From the NCBI GenBank assembly GCA_012511315.1, contig JAAZGI010000035.1, positions 1-6,431 of the forward strand: a stretch of DNA of 6,431 nt. Direction: 5' to 3'. The notes under the pieces were generated by a model, which did no database searches, was not told the origin of the DNA, and saw only the letters and a list, made by a program, of their open reading frames with translations. A program made the position numbers and the translations under genes. Of the stretch, positions 1 through 5,387 are shown piece after piece. Source of the DNA: Clostridium sp. (GTDB lineage Bacteria > Bacillota > Clostridia > Clostridiales > Clostridiaceae). Within the stretch, counting starts at the first letter, position 1; each line of letters opens with the position of its first letter.

Positions 1-294
1 AGGAATCCCAATAATGGAAATAAACAATAGAATTGCTGTTAAAAGATGGCCTATGGCTAAGGGAATACCACTAAAGATAATCCAAACTATATTTAATAAA
101 AAGGATCCTGTTCCTGTGGAGTAAACAATTTCTTTGCCAAAAGGCCAAAAACTCACTTTCGCAAACTTAAAACATTGAAGACCCACAGGAATTCCTATAA
201 TGGTGATACTCCAAAGTAATCCTGCAGCTATCCATCCCAGACCTCCCCAAAAACCCCCGAAAATAAACCAAATAATATTGCCTAATGTTTTCAT
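1..294 (-). CDS. yccF: YccF-family inner membrane protein, C-terminus cut off by window edge
   Basis: The first 98 codons are present and the rest lies beyond base 1. The protein begins MKTLGNIIWFIFGG and carries two copies of the hydrophobic YccF-type unit. The first copy (about residues 1-55) contains SITIIGIPVGLQCFKFAK followed by WPFG. The second starts near LLNIVWIIFSG (about residue 66) and reaches a second SIIGIP where the window ends. The repeated IIGIP motif followed by a FK-x-A...PFG stretch is typical of the family as I recall it from E. coli YccF. The protein is therefore a small, multi-helix membrane protein of unknown biochemical role. I chose ATG 294 because its N-terminus lines up with the family and it has GAGGG ten bases upstream. 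An in-frame ATG at 315 would add seven residues but would swallow that RBS. Roughly 20-30 residues are probably missing. Confidence 0.85.
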   Translation of the reverse strand, partial: MKTLGNIIWFIFGGFWGGLGWIAAGLLWSITIIGIPVGLQCFKFAKVSFWPFGKEIVYSTGTGSFLLNIVWIIFSGIPLAIGHLLTAILLFISIIGIP

Positions 295-328
295 ACTTAA
301 CTTTCCCTCTTTCATTTTATACTTTTTT

Positions 329-347
329 GCCACGCAACAAACGTGGC
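329..347. other. GC-rich hairpin upstream of the YccF gene
   Basis: GCCACG (329-334) and CGTGGC (342-347) form a perfect 6-bp stem with a 7-base loop, conspicuous in an AT-rich region. Read on the plus strand it is followed by a loose T-rich stretch (TGATTTTAACTTTTT), so it could act as a weak plus-direction terminator. Read on the minus strand it is followed by AAAAAAG, so it is not a terminator for the YccF transcript, but it would sit in that gene's 5' leader about 35 bases before the start codon. The role is undecided. Confidence 0.4.
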
Positions 348-363
348 TGATTTTAACTTTTTA

Positions 364-446
364 ATTCATATTCATATTCATATTCATATTCATGTTCATG
401 TTCATGTTCATGTTCATGTTCATGTTCATGTTCATGTTCATGTTCA
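364..446. repeat. Tandem hexanucleotide array (13.8 units)
   Basis: Five perfect ATTCAT units (364-393) are followed without a break by eight perfect GTTCAT units (394-441) and a partial GTTCA (442-446). The two blocks differ by one transition at the first base of the unit. Such pure arrays arise by replication slippage and often vary in copy number between strains. The array lies in the intergenic space between the methyltransferase gene and the YccF gene, 70 bases upstream of the YccF start. On the minus strand every unit reads ATG AAC or ATG AAT, both Met-Asn. The frame begins at ATG 441 and ends in TAA at 361-363 directly after the last unit, giving a theoretical 26-residue (Met-Asn)13 peptide. 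AGGA lies nine bases upstream of that ATG. Translation is unproven. Confidence 0.95.
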
Positions 447-552
447 ATTATCCTACAAGATTATTAAGCTTAGCTAAAGATTAAAACTGATTTTTACTAA
501 CTATTTTAGTGTGCCCTTTAAACTGCATCACTACCCTCTTTATTATTGAAAT

Positions 553-1182
553 TTATTCTCTCTTTTTTACTGGCGTACAGATATATAGGGCGCCTCTTTT
601 GCCTACATTAATAATCTCAACCTTGGAAAAACATTTTTCCATTTCATCCATGCACTCCTTCATCTCCGTTTTGGCATGACGAATAAAATGAAAATAATCC
701 CCCCGTTCTAACCATTCAACAAGGGAAGTCATCAAAGAGCGGTTCTCATTGTAGTCATAGATAATTACTTTCTTACTTGAAATACGGCTCATCTCTGAAT
801 ATAGTGTTTTTCGTTGCTCCTGAGGCATACCATGGGCCACATAACTTGCCATTACAAGTTCAAAAGAATGGTCTTGAAAGGGTAGCCCTTCTAATGCATT
901 CGCTACTAAAAACTGGACACCTTCATTTTCTTTTTTTCTTTTTGCATAATCAAGCATCTTCCGTGCCAGGTCAACTCCTGTAACCTTCATCCCCATTTCA
1001 TTAAGAACTGAACAAAGCGCTCCTGTACCACAACCTACATCCAAGGCTGTTTTAAACTGAGATATGTCAAACCCAGGCTTAATCTCTGCAAAGGTTTCAA
1101 TAAAACGCTTGCGTTGATAGGTAAAGAATAGATTATATACTGGAGCTATTGTATTGAATAAAGAACGGGAATTCTTGGCCAT
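553..1182 (-). CDS. Class I SAM-dependent methyltransferase
   Basis: This 209-residue protein has the Rossmann-type SAM-binding fold of the UbiE/Methyltransf_11 group. Motif I is LDVGCGTG (residues 47-54). The acidic residue that normally binds the ribose hydroxyls is D71 in VTGVDLA. Motif II covers about residues 89-113, with the LPFQDHSFELVMAS stretch typical of this group. The N-terminal SLFNTIAPVYNLFF segment resembles the cap that precedes the fold in small-molecule methyltransferases, and the protein has no DNA- or RNA-binding extension. It is probably a cytoplasmic enzyme acting on a small or lipid-like substrate, but neither the sequence nor the neighbours identify it. The start at 1182 is supported by AAAGGAG centred about 10 bases upstream. 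The gene stands alone: it is divergent from the gene at 1509 and 258 bp ahead of the YccF gene on the same strand. I see no clear terminator after its stop. Confidence 0.9.
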   Translation of the reverse strand: MAKNSRSLFNTIAPVYNLFFTYQRKRFIETFAEIKPGFDISQFKTALDVGCGTGALCSVLNEMGMKVTGVDLARKMLDYAKRKKENEGVQFLVANALEGLPFQDHSFELVMASYVAHGMPQEQRKTLYSEMSRISSKKVIIYDYNENRSLMTSLVEWLERGDYFHFIRHAKTEMKECMDEMEKCFSKVEIINVGKRGALYICTPVKKRE

Positions 1183-1225
1183 GGTTTCTCTCCTTTTATC
1201 CTTGTTTCCTTGATAATCACTTTTT

Positions 1226-1247
1226 TAAACAAAACGAACTTTGTTTA
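1226..1247. other. Inverted repeat in the methyltransferase leader
   Basis: TAAACAAA (1226-1233) and TTTGTTTA (1240-1247) are perfect 8-bp arms around a 6-base centre, ending 44 bases upstream of the methyltransferase start. In RNA on the minus strand the hairpin is followed by AAAAAG, so it is not an intrinsic terminator for that gene. It could be a protein-binding operator or a leader hairpin. The arms contain only A:T pairs apart from one G:C, so chance is a real possibility. Confidence 0.35.
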
Positions 1248-1257
1248 GGCTAATTAT

Positions 1258-1302
1258 TTAATTGGCTTTTCTATACCCTTTGTCCATCAAGCCATCTCTC
1301 AT
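1258..1302 (-). CDS. Possible 14-residue leader peptide ahead of the methyltransferase
   Basis: The ORF reads MRDGLMDKGYRKAN and then TAA. AGGAGT lies six bases before its ATG, which is better than most chance short ORFs have. Its start overlaps, as ATGA, the stop of another frame that stays open upstream to about 1360 without a good start. It ends 75 bases before the methyltransferase start, with the inverted repeat at 1226-1247 in between. I do not recognise the peptide. It may be a translated leader, the relic of an older gene, or chance. Confidence 0.25.
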   Translation of the reverse strand: MRDGLMDKGYRKAN

Positions 1303-1393
1303 GATGCCACTCCTAAAGAGTCTGAATCATTTCGCATCAATATCGTAATTTCATTGCTAATATTAATCTATATTAACATGATCCCTTAATTTA

Positions 1394-1423
1394 TTCGTCA
1401 AAATAGGTTTAAAAGTCTATAAT
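1394..1423 (+). promoter_or_regulatory. Candidate promoter for the gene at 1509
   Basis: A perfect -10 hexamer TATAAT lies at 1418-1423. The -35 is poor: TTCGTC at 1394-1399 with an 18-base spacer is the best I can find. Transcription would start near 1430, giving a leader of about 80 bases that contains the dyad at 1437-1466. Confidence 0.35.
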
Positions 1424-1436
1424 TAAGTTAATCAAT

Positions 1437-1466
1437 TGGATTAAAATAGAATATTCTACTAATCCA
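1437..1466. promoter_or_regulatory. Nested dyad, operator-like, upstream of the gene at 1509
   Basis: The outer arms TGGATTA (1437-1443) and TAATCCA (1460-1466) flank a perfect 12-bp palindrome, TAGAATATTCTA (1447-1458). The gaps between arms and centre are 3 and 1 bases, so the symmetry is nearly concentric. It lies just downstream of the candidate -10 and about 40 bases ahead of the start codon, where a repressor site or a leader hairpin would act. No T tract follows it. Confidence 0.45.
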
Positions 1467-1508
1467 TATTTTGTATTTTCACAAAAGCCTGCATGAAAGG
1501 AGTTTACG

Positions 1509-1853
1509 ATGGACAATTTAAAGAATCAGAGTTCAGCTGTTGAACTGGAACTACCTGACGAGAAACTCTGGGATGATTCTATCAGTTTATCACGCAAAGA
1601 AATTCAACTGCCTGATGGTCGCTCCCTTAAGTCAGAGCTTTGGGGCGAATTCGGTTACACCTTCTTAACCTATACTTTTCCTAAAGACGACCTTGAATCT
1701 AAAACCAGGGATGAAGTAATATCTTACCTTGTAGAGCAAGGTATTCTAATCGATCCCCTTGAATTCTCCCCTCAAAAGATTGACCTGATGACTAGCACTA
1801 TCAATCCCAGTCTTTATAACTTAACCCTTACTATCACTGAGCCAGGGGATTAA
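1509..1853 (+). CDS. Hypothetical acidic 114-residue protein
   Basis: I do not recognise this protein. It is soluble-looking, with no signal peptide and no membrane segment, and is acidic at both ends (ELELPDEKLWDD near residues 12-23; ending TITEPGD). The middle has alternating strand-like stretches (SLSRKEIQLPDGRSLKSELWGEFGYTFLTYTF split by short turns, about residues 26-58) followed by a likely helix, TRDEVISYLVEQGIL (about residues 66-80). This layout suggests a small alpha/beta domain, but that is inference. The start is well supported by AAAGGAG seven bases before the ATG. The gene is a single plus-strand unit, divergent from the methyltransferase and closed by the strong terminator at 1890-1946. 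Confidence 0.75.
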   Translation: MDNLKNQSSAVELELPDEKLWDDSISLSRKEIQLPDGRSLKSELWGEFGYTFLTYTFPKDDLESKTRDEVISYLVEQGILIDPLEFSPQKIDLMTSTINPSLYNLTLTITEPGD

Positions 1854-1889
1854 CTCCTTTTTAATTTTCCCGATTGTCAATTTAAGCTA

Positions 1890-1946
1890 AAAAGCACACC
1901 CCTTAGCTACCGCAGCATTAAAGCGGAGGCTAAAGAGTGTGCTTTT
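1890..1946. terminator. Strong bidirectional intrinsic terminator
   Basis: The arms AAAAGCACAC (1890-1899) and GTGTGCTTTT (1937-1946) pair perfectly. Inside them TTAGC (1903-1907) pairs with GCTAA (1929-1933) and CCGC (1910-1913) with GCGG (1923-1926), giving one long interrupted stem with a 9-base loop. T-rich tails follow in both directions: TTTT-ATTT and further T runs on plus, TTTTT on minus. It sits between the convergent gene at 1509-1853 and the decarboxylase operon and can serve both. Confidence 0.9.
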
Positions 1947-1998
1947 ATTTCTCGTTTTTTCTCGTTTTTCTGGTAATTTCGAGATGTTATGTTTTTGT

Positions 1999-3111
1999 TT
2001 ATCCAAAGAAGTTGATCAAAATCCCTGCTGCAACAGCTGAACCAATTACACCAGCCACATTCGGGCCCATGGCGTGCATCAGTAGGAAGTTGCTTGGATC
2101 CTCTTCTTGTCCCATTTTCTGGACAACTCGAGCAGCCATTGGAACCGCGGATACTCCAGCAGCTCCAATCATAGGGTTGATTTGACCCTTGGTGAGTTTT
2201 GACATCAGTTTACCTAAGAGAACTCCACCGGCGGTTCCCACCGAGAAGGCTACGAGACCAAGTGCAATGATTCCTAGAGTCTTAGGGTTTAAAAGAGTTG
2301 CTGCATCTGCTTTCGCTCCAACCGTGAGACCAATTAAAATGGTAACACCGTACATTAAAGCATTTCTAGCTACCTCAACTAAGTTTGGTACAATGCCGGA
2401 TTCTTTAATAAGATTTCCGAACATAAGCATACCAATCAGTGGGGAAGCAGATGGAACTAGAATGATAACCAAGATTGTCACTACGATTGGGAAGAGAATC
2501 TTCTCCATCTTAGACACATGACGAAGCTGGGTCATTTTAATCAATCGCTCTTCCTTAGTGGTCAAGGCTCTGATAATCGGTGGTTGAATCACTGGAACTA
2601 GAGCCATGTAGGAATAAGCTGCCAAGGCAATTGGACCAAGCATATGGTCGGCCAGTAAGCTGGTTACATAGATAGCAGTTGGCCCATCAGCTCCACCGAT
2701 GATTCCAATGGAAGCAGCTTCTAAGGCTGGGTAACCAAAGGCGATTGCCCCAAGAAACGCAAGGAATATCCCAACCTGTGCAGCAGCTCCAAGGAGCATG
2801 CTCTTGGGGTTTGCAATCAAAGGACCGAAGTCAGTTGAAGCTCCTACCCCAAGGAAAATTAAGGGGGGATAGATTCCATACTCAATGCCTTTATAGAGCA
2901 TGGATAGCAGTCCACCTTCCTCCATCAGCCCATTTAAAGGTAGGTTAACCAGCAACATACCGAAGGCTATTGGTAGAAGTAAGTAAGGTTCATACTTCTT
3001 ATAAATTGCCAGATAAAGAAAAAACAAAGAAATAAAAATCATAAGTAAGTCTTGCCACCCCATGGCAGCAATCCCGCCTGTGGCAAGGAAATCCTTTAGA
3101 ATATCTAACAT
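1999..3111 (-). CDS. oadB: Sodium ion-translocating decarboxylase beta subunit
   Basis: This 370-residue, highly hydrophobic protein belongs to the OadB/MmdB/GcdB family. It accepts carboxybiotin at the membrane, releases CO2 and exports Na+. GGADGPT (139-145) contains D142. NPMIGAAGVS (312-321) contains N312, G316 and S321. Measured against the Klebsiella OadB residues I recall as essential (D203, N373, G377, S382), all four fall at the same offset of 61. The C-terminal HAMGPNVAGVIGSAVAAG stretch (346-363) is also typical. The length matches the short form of the family, which lacks the longer N-terminal part of the Klebsiella protein. It is the last gene of the operon. Its RBS (AGGTG) overlaps the stop codon of the biotin carrier eight bases upstream, so translational coupling is likely. 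The start at 3111 is fixed by that RBS. Confidence 0.96.
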   Translation of the reverse strand: MLDILKDFLATGGIAAMGWQDLLMIFISLFFLYLAIYKKYEPYLLLPIAFGMLLVNLPLNGLMEEGGLLSMLYKGIEYGIYPPLIFLGVGASTDFGPLIANPKSMLLGAAAQVGIFLAFLGAIAFGYPALEAASIGIIGGADGPTAIYVTSLLADHMLGPIALAAYSYMALVPVIQPPIIRALTTKEERLIKMTQLRHVSKMEKILFPIVVTILVIILVPSASPLIGMLMFGNLIKESGIVPNLVEVARNALMYGVTILIGLTVGAKADAATLLNPKTLGIIALGLVAFSVGTAGGVLLGKLMSKLTKGQINPMIGAAGVSAVPMAARVVQKMGQEEDPSNFLLMHAMGPNVAGVIGSAVAAGILINFFG

Positions 3112-3119
3112 AGTGTCAC

Positions 3120-3464
3120 CTACTTCGCTTTAAGCGTCATTAGGAGGGCTCCGCTATCAACAGCTTCGCCGTCTTTAACATTAACAGAGACTACAGTACC
3201 GTCAGCTGGTGCCACGATCTCATTTTCCAATTTCATGGCTTCAAGAATGGCTACAATCTGTCCTTTTTTAACTTCGGTTCCCACCGGTGTCTTAACAGAC
3301 ATGATCAGTCCCTGCATGGGTGATTCAATCTTAAGGTCACCAGCTCCAGCTACTGGGGCTGCAGGAGCTACTGGTGCTACAGGAGCTGCGCTCTCTCCTC
3401 CAGTCACCTCTTCAACCTCCACCATATATACTTTTCCGTTCACTTTAATCTTATATGACTTCAT
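3120..3464 (-). CDS. Biotin carrier subunit of the decarboxylase
   Basis: This 114-residue biotinyl protein carries the carboxyl group from the carboxyltransferase to the membrane beta subunit. Residues 1-20 (MKSYKIKVNGKVYMVEVEEV) form the short N-terminal element common to these subunits. Residues 25-41 are a flexible Ala/Pro/Val linker. Residues 44-114 are a biotinyl/lipoyl domain with the biotinylation motif EAMKLEN, in which K78 is the modified lysine, 36 residues from the C-terminus as expected. GcdC and MmdC are the closest named types, but the operon's carboxyltransferase is of the OadA type, so I give no symbol. GAGGAG overlaps the end of the preceding gene, 13 bases upstream. Covalent biotin would be attached by a biotin ligase encoded elsewhere. 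Confidence 0.95.
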   Translation of the reverse strand: MKSYKIKVNGKVYMVEVEEVTGGESAAPVAPVAPAAPVAGAGDLKIESPMQGLIMSVKTPVGTEVKKGQIVAILEAMKLENEIVAPADGTVVSVNVKDGEAVDSGALLMTLKAK

Positions 3465-3477
3465 TTTAATTTCTCCT

Positions 3478-3756
3478 CTATCCGATTCTTTTAATCGATT
3501 TTATTCGTACATTACCGTTATATTCTTCTTTGGCCAATGCCGCAGCTGTCAACATAGCTACCATTTCATCTTCCTCATCAAGGTTTGTTTCCTGATGAAC
3601 CGGTTGTGCAACCGGTGCTTTTACCTGTTCCTCTTTGGGTAGGAATTTAAAGGCATAAATGATAACTTGTAGAAGGACTAGGATAATAAATACCACTAGC
3701 ATGGCGAAAATGGAAAGTTGAACTCCATCCATTAGAGAAAAATTTGTTAGATCCAT
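3478..3756 (-). CDS. oadG: OadG/MmdD-like small membrane subunit of the decarboxylase
   Basis: This 92-residue protein has one membrane helix near the N-terminus (about residues 13-37), a Pro/charged linker (about 40-60), and a C-terminal DEEDEMVAMLTAAALA...VRIKSIKRIG segment. An acidic patch followed by an MVA-x-LTAA-x-A helix and a final basic R-x-(K/R)-S-I-(K/R)-R strand is the family pattern as I know it. In characterised complexes this subunit holds the carboxyltransferase to the membrane pump and supports assembly. It starts six bases after the carboxyltransferase stop, with its RBS (AGGTAGGA) running through that stop codon. It is a little longer than the roughly 83-residue Klebsiella OadG. 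The family assignment is firm; the exact subunit name (gamma or delta) depends on the convention used. Confidence 0.88.
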   Translation of the reverse strand: MDLTNFSLMDGVQLSIFAMLVVFIILVLLQVIIYAFKFLPKEEQVKAPVAQPVHQETNLDEEDEMVAMLTAAALAKEEYNGNVRIKSIKRIG

Positions 3757-3762
3757 AGCTTC

Positions 3763-5199
3763 CTACCTTTCAATAAATAGTTCAAATTCAACCACTTCAT
3801 TATTCTCCACTGAATTTGCTGGCTTAGGAGTCGACTCCGGTGCTACTGGTGCAGCTTCCTCTGTCTTCTCAGCTGGAATAGCAAATTTAGGGAAGAGAAT
3901 ATAAGAAATAACCTCTTCTTCCTTTGCCTCACGACCCAGCTTTCCACTCATTTCGGCCTTTGCTTCCTCAAAAATATAAGGAATATCTTCAATCACTCGA
4001 GGTGTTTCCTCTGGCTCATCGCCCAGAATCATTTCTCGAATCTTAGGATCAACGGGAGAAGGTGCTTTCCCGTAACGTCCTCGGAGATAATCCTTGATTT
4101 CATTTGGAATCATTACATAACGTTCCCCACGAATCACGTTAAAGACAGCCTGAGTTCCTACCATTTGAGACAGTGGTGTAACAAGGGGTGGATAACCCAT
4201 GTCCTTTCGTACTCTTGGAATTTCTTGGAGAACATCATTAAGCTTATCAAACATATTCTGGTCTTGAAGCTGGCTCATCAGATTTGATAACATTCCGCCA
4301 GGTACTTCATATTGAAGTATTTTAGGATTAACCATCAAAGCTCTTGTGGTGTATTGATTGCTATCAATATATTTTTGAGCAATGATATTGGCTAACTCAT
4401 AGCTTTCATCCAAGGCTTCAGCATTATAAACAACCTCGCGGCCAATATTTTCAGCTGTTTTAATAATTGTTTCAGCTGCAATATGGCTGGTTCCCCCAGA
4501 AAAAGGTGAGATAACCGTATCCACAATGTCTGCGCCCGCCTCCATAGCCCGAAGCATAACTAGATTTGTCAGACCGGCTGTTGTATGGCTATGAACATTG
4601 ATGGGTAGATCCGTTACTTTCTTTAAAGCACTTACCAGGGTAAATGCACGATCTGGCAATAATATGCCTGCCATATCTTTGATACAAATAGAATCTGCAC
4701 CCATTTCTACCATTTCTTTGACTAACTCTACGAAGTATTCTTCCGTATGAACTGGGCTGACCGTATAACTGATGGCACATTGACAGTGGCCACCATGCTT
4801 TTTGATGAACTTTACAGAATTCCGGATATTGTTCATATCATTGAGCGCATCAAACACTCTGATAATGTCGATTCCATTCTCGATGGCTAGACGAATGAAC
4901 CGCTCCAGGGCATCATTGTCGTAGTGTCTGTAACCCACTATATTTTGGCCACGTAAAAGCATTGATAGTTTTGTGTTTTTTGCCGCTTTGCGAATCTCTC
5001 GCAGTATTTCCCAAGGACTTTCCCCTAGAAAACGCAATGCCGCATCAAATGTTGCTCCGCCCCAAACTTCCAGTGAATAATAACCGACTTGATCTAGTTT
5101 TTTTACTAGCTCGATAATATCAGCTTTTTCCATCCGAGTGGCTAATAGACTTTGGTTACCATCGCGCACAGTCAGGTCGTTGAGCAGTAGTTTTGTCAT
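3763..5199 (-). CDS. oadA: Carboxyltransferase subunit of oxaloacetate decarboxylase type, lacking a biotin domain
   Basis: This 478-residue protein has a DRE-TIM-barrel carboxyltransferase domain (about residues 3-270) followed by the PYC/OADA conserved region (about 290-440, with GGMLSNL and GYPPLVTPLSQMVGTQAVFNV). The metal ligands expected from Vibrio OadA (D17, K178, H207, H209, from memory) fall at a constant offset of 4 on D13, K174 (in CIKDMAG, the lysine carbamylated in relatives), H203 and H205. The usual RDAHQS motif reads RDGNQS here. Single-chain OadA proteins are about 590 residues with a C-terminal biotin domain. This one stops after a Pro/Ala-rich stretch (about 449-461) and a short tail, and biotin is on the separate carrier. 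The enzyme would transfer the carboxyl of oxaloacetate to biotin, releasing pyruvate. A pyruvate carboxylase subunit B or transcarboxylase 5S role is the alternative, but the OadB pump alongside argues for decarboxylation. First gene of the operon; GAGGAGG lies nine bases before the ATG. Confidence 0.93.
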   Translation of the reverse strand: MTKLLLNDLTVRDGNQSLLATRMEKADIIELVKKLDQVGYYSLEVWGGATFDAALRFLGESPWEILREIRKAAKNTKLSMLLRGQNIVGYRHYDNDALERFIRLAIENGIDIIRVFDALNDMNNIRNSVKFIKKHGGHCQCAISYTVSPVHTEEYFVELVKEMVEMGADSICIKDMAGILLPDRAFTLVSALKKVTDLPINVHSHTTAGLTNLVMLRAMEAGADIVDTVISPFSGGTSHIAAETIIKTAENIGREVVYNAEALDESYELANIIAQKYIDSNQYTTRALMVNPKILQYEVPGGMLSNLMSQLQDQNMFDKLNDVLQEIPRVRKDMGYPPLVTPLSQMVGTQAVFNVIRGERYVMIPNEIKDYLRGRYGKAPSPVDPKIREMILGDEPEETPRVIEDIPYIFEEAKAEMSGKLGREAKEEEVISYILFPKFAIPAEKTEEAAPVAPESTPKPANSVENNEVVEFELFIER

Positions 5200-5230
5200 G
5201 ATGTGGATCCTCCTCTTGTTTCATTACTTG

Positions 5231-5254
5231 AAAAAAGCCCAGAATAAACTGGAC
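5231..5254 (-). terminator. Intrinsic-terminator-like hairpin in the operon leader (possible attenuator)
   Basis: On the operon strand GTCCAG (5254-5249) and CTGGGC (5242-5237) form a 6-bp stem with one G-U pair and a TTTATT loop, followed directly by T6 (5236-5231). G-U pairs could extend the stem by up to three more. The T tract ends only 15 bases before the RBS of the first gene, leaving no room for a promoter in between. Any operon transcript must therefore read through it. It is either a leaky terminator or a regulated attenuator. The upstream leader segment at 5281-5292 (AAAAAGAGCTAG) can pair partly with the 3' arm and T tract and could be the competing strand. Confidence 0.5.
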
Positions 5255-5349
5255 CCTATCGTTAATATATTTTCTCGTTACTAGCTCTTTTTATAACTTG
5301 AAAACATAGTTCGAATTGAATTAATTTTGTGAAAGGAATTACTAAATTC

Positions 5350-5376
5350 CAATCTATTTATACCATAAATAGATTG
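5350..5376. promoter_or_regulatory. Perfect 12+12-bp dyad, probable operator of the decarboxylase operon
   Basis: The arms CAATCTATTTAT (5350-5361) and ATAAATAGATTG (5365-5376) are exact reverse complements around a 3-base centre. A perfect 27-bp dyad is very unlikely by chance even in AT-rich DNA. It covers the -10 and most of the spacer of the candidate promoter on the minus strand, from roughly -26 to +1, which is a classic repressor position. No T tract follows, so it is not a terminator. I cannot name the regulator. Confidence 0.65.
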
Positions 5377-5386
5377 TTAAATTCAA
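5357..5386 (-). promoter_or_regulatory. Candidate promoter of the decarboxylase operon
   Basis: On the minus strand TTGAAT (5386-5381) and TATAAA (5362-5357) are separated by 18 bases, each one or two bases from the sigma-A consensus. Transcription would start near 5350, giving a leader of about 150 bases that contains the GGAATT/AATTCC hairpin and the terminator-like hairpin. The overlap with the dyad at 5350-5376 supports a real promoter. Confidence 0.45.
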
Positions 5387-5387
5387 G

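Larger units (their letters stand above)
1183..1508. other. Divergent intergenic region with dyads and a short leader ORF
   Basis: This 326-bp, very AT-rich stretch must hold the promoters of the methyltransferase (minus) and of the hypothetical gene (plus). I can point to a TATAAT at 1418-1423 for the plus gene, a nested dyad at 1437-1466, an 8-bp inverted repeat at 1226-1247, and a 14-codon minus-strand ORF with a good RBS at 1258-1302. I found no convincing sigma-70 promoter pair for the methyltransferase, although the A+T-rich TTAATAT direct repeat around 1356-1378 lies in a plausible place for one. Confidence 0.6.

Noticed and set aside
364..446. Regularly repeated sequence as a CRISPR array
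   Set aside because: The units are 6 bases long and contiguous, with no spacers; it is a simple tandem repeat.
777..983. Plus-strand 68-codon frame inside the methyltransferase gene
   Set aside because: It is antisense to the conserved SAM-binding region and has no RBS.
1951..1970. Two copies of CTCGTTTTTT-like 10-mers after the terminator
   Set aside because: Low-complexity T-rich sequence behind a terminator; two imperfect copies do not make a meaningful repeat.
1937..3642. Plus-strand open frames opposite the decarboxylase genes (1937-2185, 2189-2521, 2745-2948, 3235-3642)
   Set aside because: They are antisense to well-supported conserved genes, have no family-like content or good RBS, and follow from codon composition of the real strand.
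4589..4780. Minus-strand 63-codon frame inside the carboxyltransferase gene
   Set aside because: It overlaps the conserved metal-site region of the carboxyltransferase in a different frame and has no family-like features.
5200..5350. T-box or other known riboswitch in the decarboxylase leader
   Set aside because: I could not find the conserved T-box sequence (TGGNACCGCG type) or any riboswitch core I know; only the terminator-like hairpin is supported.
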